Positions 44,059 through 53,398 of a stretch of 64,000 nt of DNA are shown in pieces; position 1 is the first letter of the stretch, and each line of letters opens with the position of its first letter. The notes under the pieces were generated by a model. It ran no database searches. It was not told the origin of the DNA and saw only the letters and a program-made list of their open reading frames with translations. The stretch lies in the NCBI GenBank assembly GCA_946479615.1, contig CAMLGR010000001.1, positions 1-64,000 of the forward strand. Reading direction: 5' to 3'. The position numbers and the translations under genes were made by a program. Source of the DNA: an uncultured Bacteroidota bacterium (GTDB taxonomy: Bacteria; Bacteroidota; Bacteroidia; Chitinophagales; Chitinophagaceae).

Positions 44059-46086
44059 TCAATTCCTGCTTCCAATCTTCCGTTCAAATGGCGCTACCAG
44101 CAACCCTGCGCTACTTCTCAAATTCGCATCCGGGTTATCCGCCCAGGCATAACGAATGTATTTGGGTGATGGAACAGCAGTACTATTAATGACAAGAATT
44201 TTTCCTTTGATACGTGCATCAGCCCAGACAAATTTCTTATCCTCCCCTGCGATAGCAATGCCACGCGATGATTTTCCATCCGATGTTTTTAATTTTACCG
44301 CCGGATCAAAATGGATACTGATCGTTTTACCAGATACAGTAGCGCTCGTAGCACGAGGCGATAAAGCGGCTGACCGTTTCATAGTATGATAGACCATTTC
44401 CTCTGCCAGCAAAGCCAGCCGTTCGCCAACCGTCCGTTTATCACGCGGATGCAATTCCGCCACCTCACCGGCATCATAGGTCACTGCCATAGCCGTATTG
44501 GGCAATACCAATGCCTGTTCCTGTGCAGCGCGCAAACGTGCCCAGTCAGATTCCGATGGCTGATCAAGCTGCGGTTGATAGTTAGGAAGTTGCACAATAA
44601 GAAACGGCAGATCGGGTTGTTTCCATTCCGACCGCCATGTAGTGATAAGTAATTTCAACAGATCGGTATATTCATTCGCACGGCTCACATTCGATTCACC
44701 CTGGTACCAGACAATACCCGACACAGGAAAAGAAGTGAAGGGTGCGATCATCGCATTATAGATCACGCCCGGCACTGCATAATTGGTACGACCCAGTTGC
44801 AATGGCATCGGCGCCTGTGGAAGACTTGCTTCTATTTCATACTGCCAGTCTCCTGCAAGATCCATTACCAGTTTGCGCTGCACACCTGATTGCTGCAAAG
44901 AGAAATCATCTTTATTTATTTTTTTTAATCCGCCAAGACCATATGGACTGTAGATCCTGAATGCAATGACATTTCTTCCCGGCTTGAGTGTTCCCGCTGG
45001 TATGGCATAGCTGATACTCGATAAGCCTGCTGCTTCGGGTGCTACAGATAGTTCCGCCCCGTTGATCCAGACCTTTGCTATTACGCGCATATATCCCAAT
45101 GAGAAACGATCACTTTGCGCTTCCGTAGCATCGAGCTCAAGAGTGTGGCGAAACCATAACGCGCCATCGATCTTTAATTTGGCTGATTCCTGCCAGAAGC
45201 TGGGCATAGGCATGGTCTTCCATTTCGAATCATCAAAACCCGGCTTTTGCCATCCTTCGTCCACACCTCTTGTCCCCTGTTGTATCGCTTTTCTGTCCTC
45301 GTTCCACTTTACATTTTGAATTTCCAGGTCGGTTGTTTGTTCCGCAGTCATCAGTTCCGCTTTCTTCAGCAGGTCCTGTGCCTTTGGAAATTTGCCCGTG
45401 CTCCTGATGACATCCCGCGGAATAAATGGTTCGATGAATGCGCCGCCAAAAGCAGCATTGATAACACCGATCGGTATATTTTCTTTTTTCAATAGTTCTG
45501 TTCCGAATACATAACCCACAGCGGTAAATGCCGCTGCTGTTGCGCGCGAACAAACAGCCCATTTCGGGTATGCCTGGTCTTTGGCCCACCAGGAAGGGCG
45601 ATCGCCTGTGTTCCAACTGGCGCCGGAAGGAAAGGTAAAAATGCGCAGGGTGGGATGATCAGCATTTTTAAGTTCGGGCGTTGCATTCTTTGCACCACTG
45701 ACCGTTACTCCCAGGTTCGATTGACCGGAACAGAACCAAACATCTCCTACCAATATGTCACCGACAGAAATAGATTGCCCATCACCGGTTACTTTAATGG
45801 CAATCGGCCTATTGTTGGCTGTCCGTGATGGAAAATCCACTCTCCAGTTACCATCGCTTCCCACAGTTGTATGCTGCTCCGAACCATCAAGCGCAACAAT
45901 GACAGTAGAACCTGGTTTTGCTTTTCCCCAAACCGGTATGTTTTTGTTTCGCTGCAATACCATATGATCGGAAAATACTCCGGCCAGTTCCAATCCAAAT
46001 GCATTGTGACAAAGCAGGAGAAACAAAAAGATTAAACCCTTGTTATGTATGCGTGACCTGTATTTTATAAAAGATGATAGTTCCAT
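44059..46086 (-). CDS. SGNH-type sialate O-acetylesterase family carbohydrate esterase
   Basis: A 675-residue exported esterase. I start it at ATG 46086, which gives a signal peptide ending near NAFGLEL; the longer frame overlaps the upstream gene and adds no domain. Catalytic blocks: WFCSGQSNLGV (nucleophile Ser, about 125-135 of the mature region), GIVWYQGESNVSRANEY and AELHPRDKRTVGERLA with the Asp/His pair. An inserted beta-sandwich (about 300-420) separates the halves. It removes acetyl groups from acetylated glycans. Last gene of the minus-strand series. The repeat array ends at its stop codon. Confidence 0.9.
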   Translation of the reverse strand: MELSSFIKYRSRIHNKGLIFLFLLLCHNAFGLELAGVFSDHMVLQRNKNIPVWGKAKPGSTVIVALDGSEQHTTVGSDGNWRVDFPSRTANNRPIAIKVTGDGQSISVGDILVGDVWFCSGQSNLGVTVSGAKNATPELKNADHPTLRIFTFPSGASWNTGDRPSWWAKDQAYPKWAVCSRATAAAFTAVGYVFGTELLKKENIPIGVINAAFGGAFIEPFIPRDVIRSTGKFPKAQDLLKKAELMTAEQTTDLEIQNVKWNEDRKAIQQGTRGVDEGWQKPGFDDSKWKTMPMPSFWQESAKLKIDGALWFRHTLELDATEAQSDRFSLGYMRVIAKVWINGAELSVAPEAAGLSSISYAIPAGTLKPGRNVIAFRIYSPYGLGGLKKINKDDFSLQQSGVQRKLVMDLAGDWQYEIEASLPQAPMPLQLGRTNYAVPGVIYNAMIAPFTSFPVSGIVWYQGESNVSRANEYTDLLKLLITTWRSEWKQPDLPFLIVQLPNYQPQLDQPSESDWARLRAAQEQALVLPNTAMAVTYDAGEVAELHPRDKRTVGERLALLAEEMVYHTMKRSAALSPRATSATVSGKTISIHFDPAVKLKTSDGKSSRGIAIAGEDKKFVWADARIKGKILVINSTAVPSPKYIRYAWADNPDANLRSSAGLLVAPFERKIGSRN

Positions 46087-46120
46087 TTCGTTCGATTTCT
46101 TTATCAGCTGATCGTTATTA

Positions 46121-47539
46121 TTATTTTTTCCAGAATCCCAATTGTATACCCAGGTAATACGCAGCGATATAATTCCCGGTTTCACTTGTCATCGCATGAC
46201 GGGTGTATTCCAGTTCGGGTATGGTTTGATCATGATGAGGATCTACCATCCAATGAAGTTTGACAAAATCCAGTCCCTCCATGATATCACGAACTACTTC
46301 TTCTATATAAGGGATTGGCTGGCCGCCATCTTTAATATACATAAGATAGATCAATGGCAAACGTGAAGTAGCATCGGGCCAGTAAATGCGATGCGGGTAA
46401 CGTCCATATGCATAGACTTCGCTGTTCACCAGATCTTCATGAGAAAAAGTTGGGAGTACTGTTTGCAACGGCCGCCATACATATTGTGAATCCACGAGTT
46501 TAACTTCGACATAATAGTAATGACTACCATATTCTTTATCATACCCTATTATGCTTTGTTCCAATGCCCGCTTCCAGGCGGCAAGGTATTCCGGCTTATG
46601 TTGCGGCCTCAATGCACAAAGTATATCCAGTTGTAAAGGCGCAAACACATTGATCGAATATTCAGATACTCTTCTCCAGTTGTCAAAATACCCTGGATTG
46701 GCTTCCAGTTGTGTATCATATAAAGTAACAGACCGGCTGCTTAGTTCACCATGTTCGGCTTCTATTCGATCGGCAACGGCCAGGTATTTTTTATCTTTCG
46801 TGATATCGTAAGCGACGAGGTTGATTGTTTTAAACATCCGCATAAATGTTGCTCCCTTTCGCATATCCCATACATGAGGACCTGATAAGATCGTATAGTT
46901 GATACGCTCCCAATAGGAAGCAATAGCGGGAATGATTTTTCTGATCCATGCAGCCTGCTCTGCATTTGCATAGGGAAGAAAAGCCCATAGCCCATGTACA
47001 ATGGTAATATTCTGATCGGGACTGGAAAAATCCTGCAACTTTTCACCAAAGGGTTTACAGATCCATCCAAAACGATCGGGGCCGGCCAATGCAGCAATTG
47101 CCTGTATGCCTTTCAATGCACGTTGGCATTCATCCAACGCAGCTTTTTGTTTCGTGATCTTATACCTGTAAACCTGCGAAAGAAGATAGCCCCCGCTGAA
47201 TTGCGAGCTGTTCTCATTGTTGAGCCAGTCGGCGCCTGTTACTTTTGGAGGTTCTCCTTTTACATTCACCTTGAACGGCGGCACCGATTGATTGATAAAA
47301 TCGGATGGCAGCCAGGGACGAAGAATACCATTAAGATCTCCATCATAAGGCAATGCAGTAGGAATTATTTTTTTTCCATAATGATCTGTCTCCACGTGCC
47401 GTTGAATGATAGCCATTTTTTGCTGTAATGGCATCGATGCACGAAGATTCAGGATGGATGGTTTTGCAGTGGTTTGAGCCGATACTACACCTGCAATCAA
47501 TAGAAAAAAGGGTGATAAGAATACTTTGCTTTTGTTCAT
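46121..47539 (-). CDS. Exported protein of unknown function, probably (alpha/alpha)-barrel
   Basis: A 472-residue protein with a signal peptide (cleavage near VVSAQ, about 22). I do not recognise a family. Helical segments alternate with aromatic motifs: SSQFSGGYLLSQVYRYKI, FGWICKPFGEKLQDF, NITIVHGLWAFLPYAN, WERINYTILSGPHVWDM and TSETGNYIAAYYLGIQLGF. This pattern suggests an alpha/alpha toroid like those of glycan lyases or unsaturated-glycuronyl hydrolases. It lies between an alpha/beta hydrolase and the SGNH esterase in the same series, so a role in glycan breakdown is inferred. Confidence 0.75.
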   Translation of the reverse strand: MNKSKVFLSPFFLLIAGVVSAQTTAKPSILNLRASMPLQQKMAIIQRHVETDHYGKKIIPTALPYDGDLNGILRPWLPSDFINQSVPPFKVNVKGEPPKVTGADWLNNENSSQFSGGYLLSQVYRYKITKQKAALDECQRALKGIQAIAALAGPDRFGWICKPFGEKLQDFSSPDQNITIVHGLWAFLPYANAEQAAWIRKIIPAIASYWERINYTILSGPHVWDMRKGATFMRMFKTINLVAYDITKDKKYLAVADRIEAEHGELSSRSVTLYDTQLEANPGYFDNWRRVSEYSINVFAPLQLDILCALRPQHKPEYLAAWKRALEQSIIGYDKEYGSHYYYVEVKLVDSQYVWRPLQTVLPTFSHEDLVNSEVYAYGRYPHRIYWPDATSRLPLIYLMYIKDGGQPIPYIEEVVRDIMEGLDFVKLHWMVDPHHDQTIPELEYTRHAMTSETGNYIAAYYLGIQLGFWKK

Positions 47540-47573
47540 CAGAAATAATTATGCCTGTATTAAATATCGTTGA

Positions 47574-48422
47574 TTAATTGGTTTTACTCTTCCATATATC
47601 CAGCAACCAGTTCACCGAACGGTCCACCGATCCTTTGGGTGTGGTATGTCCTTTCGGCTCCAGCATCACGTTCAGTTCCATTCTTGCCGGGCTGTTGATC
47701 GCACGTTGCGCCTGTCTTAACCTTTTTGCGAAATCGACCATCAGGTCGGTGCCTACCCTTTCATCACGGTCGCCGATCACGAACCATACATCTTTGGTCG
47801 CGAGTGAATCCAACTGATTATCGAGATCATAAACCGGAAGTATGTCTTTTTCAGGAATAGTTATAAACTCGCGGACAGCTGTCAGTTTCGTAACCGGCGC
47901 ATACGCCACTACTGATCTTATTCTATGTTCGGAAGCTGCAAACTGGAGTGCAAGATATCCTCCGCGCGAACTGCCGGCTGCATAAATATTTTTTTCATCA
48001 GCGATCCCTTTGCGGAGAAGGTATTCAAGTATATCCTTCATCCGCCGGTTATTGAAAGAAATAATATCTTCTCCTTTCCTGATCGCTTCGGCCCATCCGG
48101 TCAGACCTGCAAACGAGGTATCTTTTTGTAGTTTACCATGATAAGGAAGATCAAGCGATACACATACCCATCCATTCTCTCTTGCCAGCCTGTTGCCACA
48201 CTGACGGAAGTATTCCGTACCAAGCGTTTCATCTATACTGCTGGCGAGAATAAATAGTACAGGCGCCGGTTTTGTTCGATTGTTACCGCCCCATAAGCCA
48301 AACTCTGTGCCGTTACCCGTAATAAAATGCCGTACACTATCTTTTACCTGTGCAGGTTGAGCCTGCATACTTAGATGAATAACGATAAGAAGCCCCGGCA
48401 GGAAAAAATATTTCACTCTCAT
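47574..48422 (-). CDS. Alpha/beta hydrolase (prolyl-oligopeptidase-like), exported
   Basis: A 282-residue protein with a signal peptide (core about 6-18, cleavage near MQAQ). The alpha/beta-hydrolase triad is visible: Ser in AAGSSRGGYLA (GxSxG, about 149-159), Asp in GDRDERVG and His in PKGHTTPKG. VSLDLPYHGK supplies the oxyanion region. Likely an esterase or deacylase acting on glycan substituents; peptidase activity cannot be excluded. It sits in the carbohydrate series. Confidence 0.85.
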   Translation of the reverse strand: MRVKYFFLPGLLIVIHLSMQAQPAQVKDSVRHFITGNGTEFGLWGGNNRTKPAPVLFILASSIDETLGTEYFRQCGNRLARENGWVCVSLDLPYHGKLQKDTSFAGLTGWAEAIRKGEDIISFNNRRMKDILEYLLRKGIADEKNIYAAGSSRGGYLALQFAASEHRIRSVVAYAPVTKLTAVREFITIPEKDILPVYDLDNQLDSLATKDVWFVIGDRDERVGTDLMVDFAKRLRQAQRAINSPARMELNVMLEPKGHTTPKGSVDRSVNWLLDIWKSKTN

Positions 48423-48450
48423 TACAATAGTCTCCCTTGAAATTTACACA

Positions 48451-49137
48451 TTAATCATCCCATACCATCATCTGGCCGCGTTCGCTGTTCTTCAGACATT
48501 GCGATAGCAGTTTTTCATCATAGGATAATCCATATTGCTTTAACACATCTTCCGGGACACCATCCCAGCTATTGGGTGTATTACCCACATAACCAAGATC
48601 GTCGATCCCCATTTTACTGGTGAAGAAACCGGTCGCGGTAAGATTACGCATCATGGTAAAGAAATTGGCGCCGGCCCTGTTTTCCGGTTTCACCTGTTCA
48701 GGATAAGCGATCAGTTCCACCAGTTCGAGTTGCTGTTCTTTAGTTGCATCTGCAAATGATTTTTCAAACATCCTGAAAGATTTCATATCGATCCATCTCA
48801 ATCCGCCACGAACAGGCGTCTGCAGGTCGGGGATGTCCTTCATCATAAATTCGATAAATTCAGGAACTTTCGCATCGGTGGCGCTGCCTGAATGTTCATC
48901 GGCAGGTATGATGATATCACATAATACAGATACCGTTGTCATTTCTGCATCCGTAAAAAAGCGTTCCTTCATCAGTCGTTCATCATGGGCCGCTTCTTCT
49001 GCTGTACGGCCATAGTCACCGCCGGTGTTTGATACCGTTGCTTTTATTTCTTTCTTATCATCTTTGCAACCATTCAGCAGGGTTACTCCACCTAAAGAAC
49101 CGAGGGCAATATATTTCAATGATTTCCGCCTGTCCAT
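48451..49137 (-). CDS. Gluconate 2-dehydrogenase subunit 3 family protein
   Basis: A 228-residue partner subunit of a GMC oxidoreductase. The N-terminus has a twin-arginine-like motif (MDRRKSLKYIALG) followed by a hydrophobic run ending in a lipobox Cys (LLNGC, about 24), so it may be a Tat-exported lipoprotein. The domain (about 55-215) contains FTDAEMTTVSVLCDIIIPAD and FFTMMRNLTATGFFTSKMG. Because the neighbouring GMC protein lacks a signal peptide, this subunit probably carries it across the membrane. Spacing to the GMC gene is 18 bp. Confidence 0.9.
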   Translation of the reverse strand: MDRRKSLKYIALGSLGGVTLLNGCKDDKKEIKATVSNTGGDYGRTAEEAAHDERLMKERFFTDAEMTTVSVLCDIIIPADEHSGSATDAKVPEFIEFMMKDIPDLQTPVRGGLRWIDMKSFRMFEKSFADATKEQQLELVELIAYPEQVKPENRAGANFFTMMRNLTATGFFTSKMGIDDLGYVGNTPNSWDGVPEDVLKQYGLSYDEKLLSQCLKNSERGQMMVWDD

Positions 49138-49155
49138 AGTATTCGTTTAGGGTTA

Positions 49156-50895
49156 CTATAAATTCTGTTTTTTTAACTGGTCAATGATAAATTCAGAGGT
49201 ACGCATGGATAAGGCAAGAATGGTCCAGGTAGGATTTTTTTCTGCCTGCGAAACAAACGATCCTCCATCCACCACAAATAAATTCTTCACATCATGTGCC
49301 TGGCTGTATTTATTGAGCGCTGATGTTTTCGGATCAGTACCCATTCGCACTGTTCCTACTTCGTGAATGGTTTTACCAGGATTAAACAACCCGAATTTTT
49401 GTTCCAGTCCCGGCTTTACTCCATTAGGCACAGCACCCATTTCATGAATAATGGCTTCGAATGTATCCTGCATATGCGAAGCCTGCTTGATCTCCTGGTC
49501 ACTCCATTTATAATTGAACCGGAGAACAGGAATGCCATATTTATCTACCACATTCGGATCGATCTCGCAATAGTTATCAGCACGTGCTACACTGGCACCT
49601 CTTCCACTGAAAGATATAGTGGCTCCGTAAAAACGGCGGTAATCATCCTTTAACGAAGCGCCAAATCCACCGGCACGTTTTGTTTTACCATCCTTCGTAG
49701 GATATTTTCCATTGAGCGCATTGATGCCCCAGCCAAATCCATAAAGCGGCATAGCCATTCCACCACCAAGTTCGATATGATACCCCCTTGCAAAATCGAG
49801 TTTTTTATTATCCAGCCACCAGGGAATATACATGTGCATACCGGCGATACCATCTTCATTGTACCGCTTGCGATCCATCAGGGCAGGAACAAATGCGCTG
49901 CGCGATGATCCGGTTGAATCATGAAGATACTTTCCTACGACACCACTCGAATTGGCAAGGCCATTCGGATGTTTCGCCGATTTTGAATTGAGCAGCAGAC
50001 GCGCCGATTCGCAGGCGCTGGCAGCCAGTATCACTACTTTTGCATTGACCTTGTATTCTTTACTGTCTGTTTTATCGATATATAAAACACCGGTTGCTTT
50101 TCCTGTTTTATCAGTCAGCACTTCGCGCACCATGGCATTGACATAGATATCAGCATGACCGGATTTTCGTGCCGGTTTTACCAATACCGATGAAGAAGAA
50201 AAATCTCCATACACCATACAACTGCGATTGCATTGCGCACAAAAAAAACAGGCGCCCCGTTCTTTATTAATCGGCCGGGTAAGAATGGATAACCTCGACG
50301 GGATAACAGGAATATTCAAACCCGTAGCTGCTTTTTTGATCATCAGTTCATGCAACCGGGGTTTGGGAGGCGGAAGGAAATAACCATCCGGTTCATTCGG
50401 CATTCCTTCTTTCGAACCGAATACACCAATGAGTTTATCGACCTTATCGTAATACGGCTTTACATCTTCATACGTGATCGGCCAGTCATCCCCCAATCCA
50501 TCGATACTGCGTTTCCTGAAATCATCAGGACCAAAACGAAGGGAAATACGTCCCCAATGATTGGTACGGCCACCCATCATTCTTGAACGGTACCAGTCAA
50601 ATTCTGTTCCCGCTACTTTTGTATAGGGTTCGCCATCTATTTTCCACCCACCCAATGAAGCCGTAAATTCTCCCAGGTCGCGAACAGAGTTATGACCACG
50701 GCGCGGCGATTGCCAGGGCCATTTCAATTGTGTTTGTTGTTTGGGATTGGCAGGATCGAAATCAGGTCCTGCTTCCAGCAATGCTATTTTTAATCCTGCA
50801 TCCGTCAACACTTTCGCGGCCATACCTCCTCCTGCACCTGATCCTACAATCAATACATCGTATAATCCGCCTTTTTCCAGAATTTCAAACCCCAT
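49156..50895 (-). CDS. GMC-family FAD-dependent oxidoreductase
   Basis: A 579-residue flavoprotein related to glucoside 3-dehydrogenase and gluconate dehydrogenase large subunits. FAD motif VLIVGSGAGGGMAAKVL (about 14-30) and LLEAGPDFDP follow. GGRTNHWGRISLRF is the GMC N-terminal signature. A Cys-rich stretch CFFCAQCNRSC (about 220-230) is seen. The C-terminus has HEVGTVRMGTD and NPTWTILALSMR. No signal peptide; export by its subunit 3 is inferred. With DUF1080 it suggests oxidation of sugars to 3-keto forms. Confidence 0.93.
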   Translation of the reverse strand: MGFEILEKGGLYDVLIVGSGAGGGMAAKVLTDAGLKIALLEAGPDFDPANPKQQTQLKWPWQSPRRGHNSVRDLGEFTASLGGWKIDGEPYTKVAGTEFDWYRSRMMGGRTNHWGRISLRFGPDDFRKRSIDGLGDDWPITYEDVKPYYDKVDKLIGVFGSKEGMPNEPDGYFLPPPKPRLHELMIKKAATGLNIPVIPSRLSILTRPINKERGACFFCAQCNRSCMVYGDFSSSSVLVKPARKSGHADIYVNAMVREVLTDKTGKATGVLYIDKTDSKEYKVNAKVVILAASACESARLLLNSKSAKHPNGLANSSGVVGKYLHDSTGSSRSAFVPALMDRKRYNEDGIAGMHMYIPWWLDNKKLDFARGYHIELGGGMAMPLYGFGWGINALNGKYPTKDGKTKRAGGFGASLKDDYRRFYGATISFSGRGASVARADNYCEIDPNVVDKYGIPVLRFNYKWSDQEIKQASHMQDTFEAIIHEMGAVPNGVKPGLEQKFGLFNPGKTIHEVGTVRMGTDPKTSALNKYSQAHDVKNLFVVDGGSFVSQAEKNPTWTILALSMRTSEFIIDQLKKQNL

Positions 50896-50907
50896 AAAAA
50901 TTTAGTT

Positions 50908-52365
50908 TCATTTATTTTTCTTCCCGGCCGCTATTACCCCCTGGAAGTATTGTTTGAGTATTGAATTATCAAGCGGCATCCTATTTATATCAGCACCTGC
51001 CATAATATTTTTCTTTTTAAAAGGAGTTGGAGATTCGGGCGCTGCCAGCCAAATGGATTTTTTATCCTGTGTCAGCTTTCTATAAGCAGGGATATTGTTC
51101 AGTTGCGTTGAATACCTTGTATTACCCAATGTAAAACTACCATTGTAAATGTTTCCCGCTGCTGCCCATTCATTGCCGGTTGCAACAAGATTATTTGTAC
51201 CTCCTATTATTGTATTGGATATATCCGCGCTCTTTCCTTTCAGCGACAGGTTCAGGTTATAGAAAGAACAATCTTTTGCAAAAAAATCGGTTGGTCCATC
51301 CATCTTCATCACTGTATCCCTGTCTTTATTTCCATACATCAGCACGTTATCCATTTTAACATCCATATGACCATCTGCTTTCTGCGTAGTCATGAATAAA
51401 GGAGTTGTTGAATTGCATAAGACCAGCACATTTTTTATGGAATGCGCTGCTTCCCCGCTCTTTTCATTTATAAAGAATATGTCCGTGCCCACGCAATCTT
51501 TGATAACCACTCCGTCGTAAGTTGTAAAACTGTTCCCGCTGTCTGCAATACCTGTAGCATTTCCAATGGAGACGAAACCGCGTACATCGAATTGAGAAGA
51601 AGCGTGTGCACTGATTCCATCATCACCACAATAATGACTTTGTATATTTTCCAGTATGATATGGTGATTGACGCCGGTTAAACCAAACCCATCGTTGTAG
51701 ACATGCGTACAAATAAGGTTCCTGATCGTGATGTAACTTGTATTCCCGGATACAGCAACTGCATTGGAACGCACCGGTTGTTCGATCCTGCAATCAGCTA
51801 ATTTTTTTGCCGGGTTTATTTTAAGATAGAAGGTACTGTCACTGTCAGTGAACGTCCATTCATTTTCTTTTAAGTCAGCAGGATTTTTAAAATCAGCGCA
51901 GGGGCCTTTGCGGGATCTTCCCATGCGGCACATTTCCCCGTCAAATAAGAAATAATAGATCCGCATGAAATCACTGACAAACCGGTTGGCCTTGTAAAAA
52001 ACACTGTTTTTATAAAGTCCCGGCCCTGCCTGTTCCCATTGTGTAAGATCGAGTGGCTGGCATCCTGACAAGGTAGAACCATTTCCTTCTATCGTGATAC
52101 GCTGATCTGCCGTACCATTTACATTGGCCAATACCAGCGATTCCTGGTAAGGTGATCCCGTATTGGCAAGACGAACGATATCGCCAGGTTTTACAACAGC
52201 AATAGCTTTCCGGATCGTCCGGAAAGCTTTGCCAGGTTCGAGGCCCGTATTAGTATCTGAACCGTTCTGGTTGTTTACATAAATATCTGAAGCAGCCGAC
52301 AGGTATGATGAAAAAAGCAATACGGCTATGCACCATGCTATTTTGGGTATAGTATTATTTTTCAT
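50908..52365 (-). CDS. Right-handed parallel beta-helix protein, probable polysaccharide lyase or hydrolase
   Basis: A 485-residue exported protein (signal ending near YLSAASD). The N-terminus SDIYVNNQNGSDTNTGLEPG with AFRTIRKAIAVVKPGDIVRL is the usual cap of secreted beta-helix proteins. Repeated strands follow: YITIRNLICTHVYNDGFGLTG, HHIILENIQSHYCGDDGISA, FVSIGNATGIADSG and FTTYDGVVIKDCVG (about 205-290). This fold is common in pectate lyases and GH28-like enzymes, but catalytic residues cannot be assigned. In the carbohydrate series, 12 bp upstream of the GMC gene. Confidence 0.85.
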   Translation of the reverse strand: MKNNTIPKIAWCIAVLLFSSYLSAASDIYVNNQNGSDTNTGLEPGKAFRTIRKAIAVVKPGDIVRLANTGSPYQESLVLANVNGTADQRITIEGNGSTLSGCQPLDLTQWEQAGPGLYKNSVFYKANRFVSDFMRIYYFLFDGEMCRMGRSRKGPCADFKNPADLKENEWTFTDSDSTFYLKINPAKKLADCRIEQPVRSNAVAVSGNTSYITIRNLICTHVYNDGFGLTGVNHHIILENIQSHYCGDDGISAHASSQFDVRGFVSIGNATGIADSGNSFTTYDGVVIKDCVGTDIFFINEKSGEAAHSIKNVLVLCNSTTPLFMTTQKADGHMDVKMDNVLMYGNKDRDTVMKMDGPTDFFAKDCSFYNLNLSLKGKSADISNTIIGGTNNLVATGNEWAAAGNIYNGSFTLGNTRYSTQLNNIPAYRKLTQDKKSIWLAAPESPTPFKKKNIMAGADINRMPLDNSILKQYFQGVIAAGKKNK

Positions 52366-52423
52366 TAGAACGGCAAGAAATTTAAACGTTATACCGGGTA
52401 ATGGTATTCAAAAAAATATCCCG

Positions 52424-53380
52424 TTAAGGAACGATCGTAATATCCATCGATCTTACTACCTGTTTTTGCTCATCTGAATTAGCATTGATCGCTACGAAAT
52501 AAACTTTATAGGTACCTGCTTTGGTATACTTGTAAGTATATCTTGTCACAGTCGGGTTCGCTACACCTTTTATCGCAATCGGGAAATCAGGCCCGTTGTC
52601 GATAACACCGGAATTGAATGCTTTGCTCACCGCCCATGTTTCTGTCTGCGGGTCATTGGTTGGAGTAAATGTATTTCCCTGTAAAGTTACCCGTGTAGGT
52701 ATAACAGCAGATAATGTAGTGGCAGAAGTACTTCCTTCCACGATCCTGAATCCTGAATTGGTCATATCACCCATAGCCAGGTTACCTACTGTAGATGTGC
52801 CCGTCAATGAAAAGGTCTGGATCATCCAGGTACGGGCTGCTCCATTCACCGCCTGTGGCTGGGTAATATATTTAAATGCGATATACAAAGGTTTTCCTGC
52901 TACCACTAAATCCGAAAGGCTTTTTGCGCCGGATGCAAGGAAGGTAGCAGTTGTTCCGTATGCAAAACGGCTGGTGATATCTGTCCAGGTAGCCGCTTTG
53001 ATATCTTTCAACGGCGGCTGCAAGGTATCATTATAGATACCATTGAAATCTGTTGATACCAGTACGGTCAACTGGTTGGTTTGTGTGCCACCTGTCACAG
53101 CCGAAGTGAAGGACATAGTTGGATTGGTGATATCGATCGTACGGCCATCTTTATATGCATATTCACGATACAGTTCACCGGTATAAACAGAAATGATATC
53201 TGCCTTGCCGGTGAAATCGAAGTTGACATCCTCGTTGACTTTGAATGTATTTCCCGGTGCGAGAGCTACATTAAAATCAGGTGTGCCGCGGTTGACATCC
53301 AGTTTTATGTCTTTCTTGCAGGATGCTAACAGCAAAAGAGCAAATGATGATATATATAAGCTACGTTTCATTTTTTTCAT
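52424..53380 (-). CDS. DUF5017 surface lipoprotein, SusE/F-like position
   Basis: A 318-residue lipoprotein (lipobox LLASC, Cys about 21). The DUF5017 domain begins DFNVALAPGNTFKVNEDVNFDFTG (about 36-59) with a PKD-like pattern and continues FTGKADIISVYTGELYREY. The C-terminus GTYKVYFVAINANSDEQKQV suggests a terminal Ig-like fold. It follows susD by 18 bp, where SusE/F-type glycan-binding lipoproteins usually lie. Binding of the locus's glycan is inferred. Start could be either of two nearby ATGs (53380 or 53371). Confidence 0.88.
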   Translation of the reverse strand: MKKMKRSLYISSFALLLLASCKKDIKLDVNRGTPDFNVALAPGNTFKVNEDVNFDFTGKADIISVYTGELYREYAYKDGRTIDITNPTMSFTSAVTGGTQTNQLTVLVSTDFNGIYNDTLQPPLKDIKAATWTDITSRFAYGTTATFLASGAKSLSDLVVAGKPLYIAFKYITQPQAVNGAARTWMIQTFSLTGTSTVGNLAMGDMTNSGFRIVEGSTSATTLSAVIPTRVTLQGNTFTPTNDPQTETWAVSKAFNSGVIDNGPDFPIAIKGVANPTVTRYTYKYTKAGTYKVYFVAINANSDEQKQVVRSMDITIVP

Positions 53381-53398
53381 TTTTTAAAGAATCAAATA

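Noticed and set aside
46087..46185. Longer N-terminus for the SGNH esterase
   Set aside because: The extension overlaps the upstream gene and buries the signal peptide; ATG 46086 gives a normal one.
50207..50240. Cys-rich stretch of the GMC protein as an iron-sulfur site
   Set aside because: CxxC-x3-C patterns are common in this GMC subgroup and no accompanying ferredoxin-like fold is visible; noted only in the gene entry.
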